From NCBI GenBank assembly GCA_959347315.1, contig OY365808.1, positions 6,537,672 through 6,601,671 on the forward strand: 64,000 nt of DNA, written 5' to 3'. The notes beneath the pieces are model-generated. The model searched no databases and was not told the DNA's origin. It was given only the letters and a program-made list of their open reading frames with translations. Positions 34,446 to 46,210 of this stretch are shown here, piece by piece. The position numbers and the translations under genes are program-made. Numbering within the stretch: position 1 is the stretch's first letter; every line of letters starts with the position of its first letter. Origin of the DNA: Bimastos eiseni. Taxonomy: Eukaryota; Annelida; Clitellata; Crassiclitellata; Lumbricidae.

Positions 34446-37400
34446 CCACGATACATAAAAACTAAGAACCAATATATATAATCAGGACACAAACAAATAA
34501 TCAATAAATATATATATATATGCATGAATAAATTAATAATCAATATATATATAGTGACAACACAAACAATCAATATACATTAATCATGACACAAACAAAT
34601 AATCAGGTGATCACAAGACTACTCGCCAATAACTCAAAACATAAACAGTAAGTTAATCAAACACAAACAATCTAAATAAGAAATTCCAGCAATGTACCTT
34701 TAAGGAAGTATCGCAGCAAAACATTACGAGCAGCGTATTGCAAGTTACTTGAACTCCTTTAAACGGTTCAATCAAGAGTGTGGTGAAGATTTCATTCAAT
34801 TTTTTCCATAGACTATTTGAGCCTTGAATAACAAACTGGAAATGATGATAAATCACTCACATGTTGTGTTTAAATCCTTTGCCACAGACATCGCACGACA
34901 GCGACTTTGTCAGATAATGTCGCCTCAGATGATCCTCCAATCTCTTCTTCGAACTACATTCATATGTACAACCTTCCCGTGAGCACTGGAACAGCTGAAA
35001 GATACATGGCATACAATCACATAAAACTTATCAATCAATCAATCAGTCAGTCAATCAATCAGTCAATCAATTATTCAGTCAGTCAATCAATTATTCAATC
35101 AATCAATCAGTTCATTGAACACCATTAATAATACTAGCTAGAAGATACAATCACACAAAAGAAGTATTATTACACATTCAAAAGGGTGACCAGAAGGGAC
35201 AACCAAATTTCTGCCCCATAGGGATTTTAACTACGACCTCTCGATTGACATTCCAGCGTGCTAACCACTACACTTCAAGCAACCCCAACAATCTAGTGAT
35301 AACTGCTACAAACACTAATACCTTTAATTTAGGATCCTTGATCTTGTGATGTATGTACATATGCTGCCTCAGCATATAGAGCTTATAGCATCCTTTGCCA
35401 CACACATGGCACATCATTGTTTTTCCGTGTCTTTGTGCTCGGTGCCTGGGAATAAAAAGTAAGAGAAATTAACAAAGAAAGGCATAAAATGTTTCCAATG
35501 AACTGGGGAAAAAAGGGGAATCCATAGATAGCGGAATATGTCCCTTTTTGGATTACCCATTGCTGGGCATCAAACCGAGATGTTAAGATTTTAACATAAT
35601 ATGTTTAAATTGTATTGATTTTGATTGATTGATGTCTCAATAATAAATATGGTTTTGATTTGATTTTATGAACTGAAAACATTTCAACCACGAATTTAAG
35701 CACATTCCAGTGGCATCCATCAATGGGGAGTGGTGTTTCAAGAATTATCTGATATGGTTGTCTAATATGGAGGGGTCAAGGCTTTAGACATAAACTAGGG
35801 TATTGTTGACTTCTGACGATAAAACAACCTGAAATAAAACAACCTGAAATACGAAAATTTATGTAATTTGACTAGGTTCTCCCAATCAGACATTCCTTAT
35901 ACACCTAACTATCTCATCAGAACAAATCTTGAATAAATTACCAGAAACTGTTAAACAAATCAGATCAAACGTAAAATATTTTAATTCAATCAAAAATACC
36001 TTAGGAAAATTCGTTCCACTTGCGACATGAACTTGCAGTCTGGACAGGAGAAGAGAACAGTCGGATGTTCACTGGCCATGTGCCTCTTCACTTGCTCTGC
36101 AGACTTACAGACAACATTGCAGTCATTTTGTTGACAGCGCCACACAGACTTTCCTTTCTTCCTTCTGCGACGAATGTCTCCGCAATCAATGGCCTTCATT
36201 CGCTGATGACTTGCTGTGCAGTGCGCTTGGAGATTTTCCCGGTGTAAAAATTTTCGTCTGCACAAAGGACATTTGAAGATGCAAAGAGACAAGGCATGTT
36301 CGGGTAAGGAACAATGAGGATGCGGTTTTGTTCGTCGCAAATTAAGCTTCTTAAATTTTGGACGATGAACCTTCAGCATGTGAGCCCTACACTCACAAGA
36401 GCGGGAGAATTGAAGCTGGCAAGAGCAACATGTCCATTTCATAGTGTGGTTGGCCTCGCTGATGTTATTTTCAGCTGAATCATCGGCAAAAGAAGGACTG
36501 TTCAATTTTGTGCGTAACGATCGACGACATAGGTTTCTGGCAAGTCTCGATAAATACGATTCCGGCGAGATGTTGTGGCACAATTTCCTGTGAAAGAGAA
36601 GTTGCGAGTATTTTTCAAAGCCAGAGCCACAAATATGACATTGCTGCAAAGTGCCAGAGACTGCCAGCTGGTCGGCATATGTACCTGAAGCAGAGCGTTT
36701 GCAATATCTAGTCAGACCTCTGCGCAAATGCACACTCCCCTTCACCACTGGTGGAGCATACGTTTCATCCTCATCTTTGGATGATATTGACTGTCTTTGT
36801 TTCTTCTCCTTCAAGAGATTCTCTTCCAGTTCACTTGTGTTTCTCACCTTAGGAGTAACCGATTTTGGTCGGCCCACCCGACGCTTGATTTGAGTCACGT
36901 CAATCGACGATGAGCAGGACTTGTTGGATTCCACTTTGACCCCAGGCATTGAGGTCTCAACATTTGGAACATCATCGAAGAAAGGAAATTCTGCCTTAAT
37001 CTGAACCTCCATTAACTGCATCAAAGATACAAAGTAGACATCAAATAACGTAGCATATCATAACAAGCCAAAAGTAAAAGAGTAATCTCTTAAACGGGTC
37101 TAGGGCATTCCTCCCCTGACATTTCCCTGGACTGTTCCCCTGGAATGTTAATTAGTTAATTGGTGAACAACCAACAACCTTACTTAAGCATGTCTAACGT
37201 TGATGCTTAAGGCAAATGTATAATCGTGGAAGCTGGATCGATGAAAATAGTCGCGCTTAAATGGAGGCTGGATTGAACAAAAGAATAGCGCCTATATGAA
37301 AGCTGGATTGAGGATAATTGATCTTCTTAAATGAAAGCTGAATCACTGAAAGAATCATGCTTAAATGGAAGCTGGATCGATGAAAGAGTCGTGCTTAAAT

Positions 37401-40400
37401 GGAAGTTGCACTGATGAAATAAATCACGCTTAAATGGAAGTTAGATTGAAGCAAAACAGATCTTCCTAAATGGAGGCTGGATTGATGAAAGAATGTTATG
37501 CCTAAAACTTTGGCCAATTTATGCTTTTAAAATAAATGTTTGCTGTCTAAATTTAATTTAACTATTTATAGTTACGCTGGGCAACAGAGGGAAATTCCGA
37601 GGGAGAATTGTTCTACGAGGAAAAATCCAGGGGAGATGTTGGGAGATGTCCAGGGGAAATGTCTGGGGGTAGATGTCAGGAACCCCTCTTAAATATAGAC
37701 CAGTGCTGTTTGACCTTTATGACACCGTGGGACACTGAAGAATTTACTAACAAAGCTGAGGGCTGCTCCAGTAAACTCAAAAGCAATGACTAACATTTAT
37801 TGAAAATAATTAACTGTATAAACATTTATCATGGAATAATCATAATCAGCAATTGTATGCATGTATGCTATGCTTAGAATATTTCAGCTCCAAAGTATGC
37901 CAATAAAAACAAATGTTCAAACACCTTTTTGGCTTTGAATTGTCCTTGCAATTTTTGCACTCCTTGGAAAATTAATTCATTATTCATTCATTACGAGAAT
38001 TGGTGTATAGGGCCTCATCAACGTGACTACTAAGAGGCGCTCCCAACCCCAAATAAAACCGTCTTAAGATGAGAGAGGAATGCCTGAGAAGGAATTCTAA
38101 GAAGGGAGCGAAGCGTCAATGGGAGGCCATTCCAAATCAAGGGGCCTACCACTGAGAATGCAAGACTCTACCTGTTGGTGGTGCGAGCATGAGGAACACA
38201 GAGATCCTGGGTATACCCCTGGGTATAATGTCTGCTTTTTAGCAAAAACTTGGGCGATATTTAGTTATTGAAATTCGTCTAAAAACACTTTGTTGGCCAT
38301 TCTGCTTCAGAGAAGCAACTTTGTGCTTTCTTACTCTCAAACCAACAGTAATATTTGTCAAAATCTTCATTCATAGATGGGTACTGCTTCTGTAGATCGA
38401 CCTTTTTCAAAACAGAGATAGAGTTCCGAAATATCAAACCCAGCGGCTTATCATTTGACAATGCAAAGACAGCAGATATAATATGAGATTGACATTCCAT
38501 TAGCTACCTAGTACACAGAAGCCGAAACAACTCACAGACTGATCCAAGTCATTTTCCAGTTTTTCCATTGCAAGCGCTGAAGTTCCATCCACTGCAAACA
38601 AATTTTCATTTTCACTGAGAAACCTTTGACAAAGGTGAATGGCAGGTTTAACCATCAGTTGTGTTGCTGATTCAAGCATAGATTGAATGTTCTCTGAATT
38701 CAGATAAAGACTACCAGCATACATGAACCGTATCAATGACGGAAGACTTTCGCCACATACACCTGAAACATGAACAAAATAATCACTCTTAGTACAAGAT
38801 AAAGACACTATGCTATACAATAATACAGGCCACACAAATGAATCGATTCCTTTCATAATAATTATTCCTATTGCTTACCTATCTCTCACAACTACGAGGA
38901 TGCCTGTTGTTGCTTATTTTGTGATTCAGAGGCAACGGGGCGTCTACATCATAGATACCTAGGAGCAAATGCTCCATCCAAGAAATAAGGGGGACGAGAA
39001 ATTGAGAAATTAGAAGAAGTTAATGAAAAAATTTTACCATTACAAATCCATTATTATTTGCTATTGAACCATTCTTTTCTATTCTACAGTGTCAATGTGT
39101 GCACCAATAACTTGGTTCAATCAGTTATTCATCCCTGAATATTATTTGTCCGTCTGTCAGTCAAAATGGGGGGGAAGTTGCTCCAATGACCTTAGGGGAG
39201 GGGGATTGAATTGTTCAATGACTTATGGGAGGATAGATGCACCGGTGTACATTCATTGATTCTTCATATAGTTGATGTTCCTACAGCGTGTTTCTAGGCT
39301 GTTAAATAAATTACATACTAAACTACTTACTTACTTTCATTAAAGCATTGCCATGTACAAACTGCAACTACCTAATGACAGTTTTGGTAAATAGTGTCAA
39401 ACAATCTCATCTCATCCATACAGCTTATTCTTCACAGCCCGTCTACATATCTTTTAGGACTCGTCAACTTCTGTCCAATTTCAATGTGGTCATTTGATCA
39501 TGCCTAGAAGCAACCATCTCATGACACAATGACCCCACCAAAGTTTAGAGACTGAATCAGAGCTGATTATATGCTCTTCACATGAACTAAACTCCGTGTC
39601 AGCAGAAACCCAATCATGTACATTCATACAATATAGCTACAAATTAGCAAATGCATAAGCACCTTTCACCCACGTTCTAACAGGTGTTCTTTAAATATCG
39701 AGAAATATAGACAGGGAGTTAGCAGCACAAGATCAGACAGTAGAACACACCAGCCTAAAGGGAAATGTCCCTTGAATCAAATTGACAGGCAGAACAACTG
39801 ACCTGAAGGCAAGACAACGAAGTCGTTTCCTGGCACAGGTCCCAGAAATAGCGACTTAAAATATTCTGAAGATGCCATTAGGACGACCTTATGAGCAGAA
39901 GTCAGCCAGTCGCCGGTCGATAAAGTGACGTCACAGCAGATGCCCTGCTGGTAGAGTTCATAGAGTTCCGACATGCAGTCGACGGCAAAGTTCGGAGAGC
40001 TTAGTTCAATGGTTGAACTCTTGAAGTGGTTTACAGGGGATGTGGCTTTAGAACTAAACAAAGCAGAAGCAACACCTGTATGATATGATTGTCGACTGGT
40101 TATGCAATTACCATGCAACCCATAATGTGCAGAACTTACATCCATTCAAACAATCACTGTCTAGAGCTGCTTGAATAACTTATTCTGGAACAATTTATTT
40201 CATGTTTTCTTTGCAATGCAATAACAATACGATATATGACAGTGTGAAAACGGCAAATATATTGGATTAAAAAATGTAATGAAACATTCTAAAACATATC
40301 ACATCCTTCAAGCATATGCCCATAAATTGACTACAATGATAGCGATTGTTTTTCTCTCACTAGACAGATGCGTAGAAACTGTCATACAATAAAAAATATT

Positions 40401-40546
40401 AAAAATAAAGCATACATCTTTTGTCGGGTGTGCTTCTTATTGGCTTCCGGTGGCTCAACTGACTTTTGAAGCATCGTCTGATATCTCGTCCTCGGGCGGC
40501 TCTGCCTGGAAGTTTCTCTTGATGGTTGTACGCGCGGAGAAGCCAT
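33099..40546 (-). CDS. BTB/POZ, AT-hook and 13x C2H2 zinc-finger protein (paralog A)
   Basis: Minus-strand CDS reconstructed as 40546-40416, 40053-39803, 38762-38536, 37015-36000, 35445-35322, 34994-34861, 34151-33970 and 33439-33099. All GT-AG, phases consistent, 801 residues. Start MASPRVQPSRETSR at 40546. A BTB/POZ domain (about residues 55-165; LYQQGICCDVTLSTG, AHKVVLMASSEYFKSLF) spans exons 2-3. An AT-hook (KRRVGRPK, about 247-254) is followed from about residue 329 by 13 C2H2 fingers; four are split by introns. BTB domains dimerise and recruit corepressors; the fingers and AT-hook imply a nuclear DNA-binding regulator (family knowledge). Exons 5-7 are the same length as in the head-to-head paralog at 46813-56605. 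Odd point: after finger 13 the frame ends at HSPILSAPSEVMGSK, so the 14th finger of the paralog is missing, and a GTAAGT donor-like site overlaps the stop. Orthology to a named ZBTB gene is not clear. Confidence 0.9.
33600..33740 (-). repeat. tRNA-derived SINE-like sequence (intron 7 of paralog A)
   Basis: On the minus strand GTCAGTCGAGAGGTCGAGGT followed by TCAAATCC is a B-box region, with GCAGTTTTTAACGTGCCAGA upstream in A-box-like position. Same family as 35205-35285. Confidence 0.5.
34185..34560. repeat. (TA)n microsatellites in intron 6 of paralog A
   Basis: Several TATATA runs, the longest at about 34374-34443, embedded in repeated ACACAAACAAATAAT-AT units (34250-34620) that form a loose tandem array. 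Ile/Tyr-rich frames are artefacts. Confidence 0.92.
35025..35115. repeat. (CAAT/CAGT)n tetranucleotide array
   Basis: Runs of TCAATCAATCAGTCAG type in intron 5 of paralog A. Confidence 0.9.
35200..35285 (-). repeat. tRNA-derived SINE-like sequence (intron 5 of paralog A)
   Basis: Minus strand: GTAGTGGTTAGCACGCTGGA (A-box type) then GTCAATCGAGAGGTCGTAGT and TAAAATCCC (decayed B box), followed by ATGGGGCAGAAATTTGG. Clearly related to 33600-33740. Confidence 0.55.
37200..37500. repeat. Minisatellite of ~35-bp GCTTAAATGGAAGCTGGATT units, locus 1
   Basis: About eight units of GCTTAAATGGAAGCTGGATT + GATGAAAGAATC, spacing 33-38 bp, in intron 3 of paralog A. The same unit occurs at 41460-41560 and 45570-46210. 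Confidence 0.85.
38005..38130 (-). repeat. LINE/SINE tail fragment with AGGCGCTCCCAACCC
   Basis: GGGCCTCATCAACGTGACTA then AGAGGCGCTCCCAACCCC. The inverse form (GGGAGCGC...CTCAGTAGT...TTGA) is repeatedly seen just after LINE coding tails in this window (49730, 50075, 50505). Short and decayed. Confidence 0.4.
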
Positions 40547-41260
40547 TTCGACTAACTTTCACTTAACTGAAACAAACCACAGCCAGTTATGAGAAATCAA
40601 TCTCCAGTCGTGAGTTGCATCACATCAGCCGCTGTCCACTCAGTACTGAAAAAAGATTTCAAAAACAGAAAATTGCTCATAAAATTTCTAGATCTAAAGC
40701 ACACTTGATGTGTTTACTACAAATCGGAAAACCACAATGAGTGTTTTTTTGTGCTAATCTTGAAAGCAAGAATGACAGGCAGAGCTATGTTTAAAACCAA
40801 GAAGGACAACTCATCATCAATTAGGACCAAAACAGTTTTCAAATAATTTACTCACTAACAGAGCTGTCAAAATATTTCAAAATGTTATCTAGGAACCCAT
40901 CAACGTTTCCTACAATTTCTTGAAACGAAATGACAAAACACATATTTTGATGTACAAAATATATCAGTTGTAAAAACACTGAAAATGCTTCCAAAAAGTT
41001 TCAGCGATGTTGTCTACAAAATGATATGAAGAAACATTTAGTGTCGGTTGCTCACCCATAAACATGGCAACATGTGCAATATATACCAAGAGGGGAGTAT
41101 TTGATATGATCATATAACTTATCAAGTTGTTGCATATTCCTTTTATATATTTATGAAACAAATTATTGACTTCACAATTTTTTTATTTTCTATCAAATTT
41201 CTTTTGTGACTTAAGTTCTTAGAGTTGGCTGGGGCAGATTAAGCCTTGTGTGGGACAGTT
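40547..41260. promoter_or_regulatory. Presumed 5' flank of paralog A
   Basis: Immediately upstream of the paralog A start and facing paralog B. No TATA box or clear core element identified. Inferred only from gene position. Confidence 0.3.
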
Positions 41261-41459
41261 GGGTTTAGTGTCATCTCTCTAAGAACTCGGTAATCTTAGG
41301 TTTTAGCATTAGTAGAGCTGTACTCGGCCGATTAATCGGGCCGATTGTAGAGATATCGGATATCAGCAAGACAATTAATCGACGCCGATATTTAAAAATT
41401 TGTTTTTCATTTTATAATATTATTTTCATTGGATAAAAGTGCAAAAAAACTCAGCTTAG

Positions 41460-41570
41460 ATCTCTGTTTAACTGGGAGTTGGCTGATGAAAGAATCATGC
41501 TTAATTGGAAGCTGGATTGATGATAATTAGTGGTGAAATGGAAGATGGATTGATGGAAAGATGTTTTTAG
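41460..41570. repeat. Minisatellite GCTTAAATGGAAGCTGGATT, locus 2
   Basis: About three units (ATCATGCTTAATTGGAAGCT + GGATTGATGA, then GAAATGGAAGATGGATTGAT) inside the spacer of the long inverted repeat. Confidence 0.75.
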
Positions 41571-41614
41571 TAACTTAGGAAATCCGGACCCGTTCCAGTG
41601 ATTAAGGAGGAATA

Positions 41615-41861
41615 AGATAATTTGCTGAATTCAGAGAGGATGTATGGTGCAGTGTGGGATATAGGGCTTGGTTGGAGAACTTGTGATAAGCAGTGATCGG
41701 GGGTCGAGAAAGACTGACACCGGAGGATGATTGGATGGAATGGGCTGGCTGGTGAAGTGTTTGCATATATATAGGAAGTTGTAAGTTAGTGATGGGACTT
41801 TGAAGTGGATGCACTGAAGGATTTTTGACCAGCAGAGTGATTTGAGGATGGGAGTGATATG
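41615..41861 (-). mobile_element. LINE reverse-transcriptase tail remnant, interrupted by a MITE
   Basis: Minus-strand HITPILKSLCWSKILQCIHF, then TYNFLYICKHF, then PRSLLITSSPTKPYIPH match the CR1/L2-like ORF2 segment HITPVLKSLHWLP..RI.FK. It stops at the left end of the hAT MITE at 41862, which seems to have inserted in it. Confidence 0.6.
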
Positions 41862-42352
41862 TAAAGCTGTCAAAAAATGGAGCAGGTATCCAGGCACCTG
41901 ACCGCTCGGAAATTTTGTTAGGAAATGTAGGGAATTGTGCATTTTATCAAATGTCAGGTACCCGATGATCGATTTCATTGCCCGGGCAGTCAGGTAATAT
42001 GATCAACGGAACATTTTGTGGTATTTTTTCAGATCAAATTGCGCATTTTTCCGGAATGTCTGTTACCTGAGAACCGATTTCATTGCCCAAGTTCAGAAAA
42101 GCATACATGACAGATCTGTAAGTCAGGGACTTGCTCAGGGTCCCTAATAAAACTCCTGTGTGGTGGTTTGAACCAGCACTCTCTGCTTTCAGGCCAGCCA
42201 AGCATTCTAAGCAATCAGCTGCCCCAGATGCAGCCACGAGATGTCTATATAATAATTTATGTACAGCTGGAACAGGCATTTGAGGCATAAGATTAAAACT
42301 CTTAGCGAGTAGAGCTGTCTATGGCTACCGGGGGGCTCGTTGACAGCCAGGT
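41862..42352. mobile_element. Degraded hAT-type MITE, copy 3, with insertion
   Basis: Starts TAAAGCTGTCAAAAAATGG, keeps the internal order of copies 1 and 2 (GTCAGGTACCCG, TTTCATTGCCCGGGCAGTCA), then about 210 bp of unrelated sequence from about 42090, and a decayed right end (GGGGGGCTCGTTGACAGCC). No target duplication visible. Confidence 0.6.
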
Positions 42353-43166
42353 GCCAGAGCAGCATAGTTTTGAATGGCTACTCATGATAATGCCCACATC
42401 AACGCTGCAATTGGGGAATGCGTGACAAGTTGGCATATACAACTGAGACTGCGCATCTTAACTCATTGTCACCGCTCTAGTACTAACCGATATCTTAGAG
42501 CACGCACACAAACGCACGCATAGCACCCTCTACACCATTACATTCCAAAATGTCACTGATTGTGAGCAGCATGTTGGGGTATCCCAGTACATGATGCTTC
42601 TGTGGCCTAATATTCTGCCAAACAGCAAGCAGAGTAATTATTTATGTGACCTAAGCTGAGTTTTTTTGTATTTTTATCCAAAAATAATAATATTATAAAA
42701 TGAAAATTTTTTTTAAAATATCGGCACCAATTTATTGTCTTGCTGATATCCGATATTGTAGATATCTCTATAATCGGCTCGATTAATCGGCCGAGTACAG
42801 CTCTACTTACACTAAAACCTAAGATTACCAAGTTCTTAGAGAGATGACACTTCAGTTTTGAGTGGAAAGCACATGAAATGACAGATAGAGGAACCTGAGG
42901 CAGATGATGGTACAGTTTCTGGATTTACTTAGTTGCTCCAAATCTCACAAAACTTTACCTGGTGATCCCTATCACCAACAATATTTAAAAGCTGCCGATA
43001 GAACCTTATTTTAGCATTGTAAATTACACATGTTAATTAATAACGGCTTAAATTATTCTCCATGGCACATCTGTTTAAGCCTCGTTAGCGTCGGTAGGCC
43101 TAGTACAAGTGGCAATGGTGAATAGAAGTCCGTTTTGCTGTGAGCTGGGTTGATGAAAAGATTTTT

Positions 43167-43765
43167 GTTTAATCTCCAAACTTCTTAAGCGTCACTCAAG
43201 AGCCAGCAACATCATTGGGTCTGTGAAGAACAGCATTCCGTTCACTCCCATAGCGTGGGGAACTTGGGCTTCTACTTCAGACCACCCAGTAAGCATTGTG
43301 ATAGACTGCTAGTACTGTGGGAAAGTGTCTACAGCTGTTGTACAGAGTGAGTCATAGTGCCTGCTTAAATACCCTGGGCACAATCATGTCATTTTAGGCC
43401 AAATTGGCAGGTCATAAAAGTGGCCTGTCTGGGGGAGGGAATGGTTTCATTGGCATGTTAGAAGAAGGCAGTAGGTCTATCTTTTAGAACCGGTCATTTT
43501 GGGAAACACAATGAAATAATCGGTAAAATAATCGGGTATCGGCAAATAAATAACCGGCAATAATCTGAATCAGCAAAAAGCGATATCGGTACAGCTCTAC
43601 AGTCGAAAGCTACTTAGCCTCTTTCATCCCCTGCCAATCGGACCTGGATCTCCTCTGCCCTATCCTTTGGACAGCCCCTCTGATTGACTCAGCGCTCGTG
43701 AAAAAAATGGTGTCCTGGGCTTGGCTCTCGAGCGGCGCTTAAGAAGTTTGGAGATTACGATTACA
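43167..43765. mobile_element. MITE with AATCTCCAAACTTCTTAAGC ends
   Basis: The left end AATCTCCAAACTTCTTAAGC + GTCACTCAAGAGCC is mirrored at the right by GGCTCTCGAGCGGCGCTTAA + GAAGTTTGGAGATT. The right subterminal region (CGCTCGTGAAAAAAATGGTG, GCCCCTCTGATT) recurs alone at 30190-30310 and in pieces at 11205, 24793, 28430 and 47400. It contains another element fragment (ATCGGTAAAATAATCGGGTA) near 43500-43605. Non-coding. Confidence 0.6.
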
Positions 43766-44169
43766 ACAGTACTGAGGGCGTTATATAAACATATTGATTT
43801 AGTATTGTTGAGACAAATGTGTAGCTTACGCAACACAAATCTAAAGGGTATATTATATCGCCATCATTGATAATATAATATAAACAGAAGTATAATATAA
43901 GCTCTTTAATCTATGTTTTACTTTATATTTATATTATTTTCTGATTTGCAATAACTTGGCATCATATTAGTCTGCTACCAGGCCTTCCTTTGATTTCTTT
44001 AGCGCCATACAACAAGTTATCTTTATTAGTATAGCGAGATTCACACCCGCGCTGTATAACAGCAATGCACACAACAGTGCAAAAAGTGGAAACTTTAGAA
44101 CGAGGAAATCAATGCAAAATGACCACATTACAAACGGTTTTATAAGTCTAAATATAATATGCAGTTAAT

Positions 44170-44300
44170 ATTGCTACATCCATTAATTGTCCACTCAAAG
44201 CTCGATTACTGCAATTCCAAAGTCCTCAATCTTGAAGGCACACAACTCAAGCGTCTACAACTTATCCAAAACTCGCTGTAGTCAGAGCCGTCACCAGAAC
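44170..44300 (+). mobile_element. Short LINE ORF2 remnant
   Basis: VHSKLDYCNSKVLN... LKRLQLIQNSL fits the SRLDYCNSLLYGLPxxxLxRLQxxQNxAAR motif of CR1/L2-type reverse transcriptases. Broken after the Gln-Asn. Confidence 0.65.
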
Positions 44301-44439
44301 ACCGTAGCATAATCGTATAACTCCAATCCTGCATGCATGCACTCAATTGACCAAAAAAATACCAGAAAAACGCCATTTGACATGTCTGTTCGGTTCCAAC
44401 CAAGTTTTTACAACCATCAAGTCACAGTCGAATCAAATC

Positions 44440-44687
44440 TGGCAGAGTCGTAGACTAAGATATGACACTTCCTATCTCGCTGTGTATTTGGTTTATGTGA
44501 TGGTCAAAGCAGACAAACCCCTTCCCCATTTGCTACGTGGCGCGGTTGACGCCACGCCAGTCGCGACACGTAACGACTGGAGAAGTGGTATCTTAGCAAC
44601 AACAATCGATCCCACGGTAGATTGCGTGATTATTCAGATACACAGCAGTGATAGGAAGTGTCACATCTTAGTCTACGACTCTACCAT
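44440..44687. mobile_element. MITE with ~30-bp inverted ends (GGCAGAGTCGTAGACTAAGA)
   Basis: The left end GGCAGAGTCGTAGACTAAGA + TATGACACTTCCTATC is mirrored by GATAGGAAGTGTCACATCTT + AGTCTACGACTCTACC. ATCT flanks both sides, so a 4-bp duplication is possible. The 145-residue open frame across it (44347-44784) has no transposase motif. Decayed relative at 5005-5302. Confidence 0.75.
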
Positions 44688-45569
44688 CTTTAGTCGAACC
44701 TCGGAGTCCGTACAAAATTGTCCCACTCAGAAGTATTCGTTTTCCCGTTCCTGTGATACTGCTCGACTGATTCACAAAGCCTAGTCTAGTAGTACAAGTT
44801 ACAGTTTAACGACCAGTGCGATAACAAAGATTGATGGATTCGCATTTCTCCTTCATCGAGGCTTGGGACTGGTTCTGACCGAAAATGTGTTATACTGGCA
44901 TCCAAGGACCAATACAAAAGATGAACGACTTTGTAATGGATGACCGCGTATCTTAAATTTAACAAATGAAGTGGTAGCAATAATTATAAGATTTGTAAAA
45001 TCGTCATTCTTGCTCTGTCTATTGGATTGCCAAATAAACTTTGATTTATTTATTTATATGAACTGTGATGATCGATGCGACGGACGGAGGTAGTCAGTTA
45101 GTGATGATAATGATGATGATCTCGAAGAAGATGGTCTCGCAGAATCTCGTGACCTATTAACATCGCTTATTTGCATACGTACGCTAGTGATCGCAAAGGA
45201 ATTGTTTTTGCAAATAATTGTGATTTCTAATCGGTGAAAATTTCTTTAATATTATTAGATGTTATTTTATCTGTATAATTTATGTATTTATCGGCTGGTG
45301 TTCTCTGTTGTGAGATTTGCGAATCGACGCGGATTCCGGTACGTAATATGATGTTAAAACTTCTGTAGCGCCGAACTGCATAGCGCATCAATTGGTTTAG
45401 TCGAAAATGTGATCTCGGCCAGCATTTGGTATATTCCTGCCGGTAATTTGTTGGTGAGGCAGAGCGTATTTAATTATTTGGTTGATTGTATGCATCGTGT
45501 GTTTTAGCTTAGCATGTATTTCAATTTGGTGAATTTGACGCGAATGGATGTCCATCTGTAGCTTAATTG

Positions 45570-46210
45570 GAAGTGGATTCAATGAAAAGTGTTATGCCTA
45601 AGTAGAAGCCGGATTGATGAGAGAATGCCACATAGAAGGAAGCGGGGTGAAAAAAAGGTTGTGTAATCAGAAGCTGGATTGATGAAAAGAATAATGCTTA
45701 AATGGAAGCTGGATAGATGAAAAGAATTCATGCTTAGGCCTAAGCAGAAGATGAAAACAATAATATTTAAAAGGACATTGTATAGATGAAAATAGATGAA
45801 TATAGACGTTGTATAGATGAAAATAATAATGCTTAAATGGAAGCTGGATCGATGAAAAGAATAATGCTTTAATGGAAGATGGATAGATGAAAAGAATTAA
45901 TACTTAAATTGCCTAAATGGCCAGCTTCTGCTTATGCCTAAGCAGAAGCTGGATTGATGAAAAGAATAATGCTTAAATGGAAGCTGGATAGATGAAAAGA
46001 ATAATGCCTAAATGGAACTGGGTCGATGAAAAGTTCATGCTTAAGACAATCTGGATTGAGGAGAAAACACCGCTTAGATGAAAGCAAGATGAAAGAAGGC
46101 TGTGTACGTAGTACCTAGATTGATGAAAAGAATTATGCTTGGATGGAAACTGGATCGATTAAATGAATTGTGCTTCAGTAGAAGCTGGATTGATGAAAAG
46201 AATTGTGCAT
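45570..46210. repeat. Minisatellite GCTTAAATGGAAGCTGGATT, locus 3
   Basis: The largest array: roughly 17 units of about 33-38 bp, GCTTAAATGGAAGCTGGATN + GATGAAAAGAATAAT, with variants and short insertions. It ends about 600 bp upstream of the paralog B start codon. Confidence 0.88.

Larger units (their letters stand above)
41267..42851. repeat. Long inverted repeat, ~195-bp arms, 1.2-kb spacer
   Basis: Left arm 41267-41459 and right arm 42651-42851 are near-exact inverses. Outer parts read AGTGTCATCTCTCTAAGAAC, mid parts AGAGCTGTACTCGGCCGATT, inner parts AACTCAGCTTAG. The spacer contains a minisatellite copy, a LINE fragment and a broken hAT MITE. Part of each arm (CTCGGCCGATTAATCGG... GATATCGG) recurs at about 43500-43605, so that part is itself a dispersed element. 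The match of sequence outside it argues for an inverted duplication. Confidence 0.8.

Noticed and set aside
44347..44784. 145-codon open frame as a gene
   Set aside because: It spans a MITE from inverted end to inverted end, has no domain, and no splice pattern supports it.
45570..46210. CRISPR-like regular repeat array
   Set aside because: Units are adjacent and imperfect with no unique spacers, and the genome is animal. It is a minisatellite.
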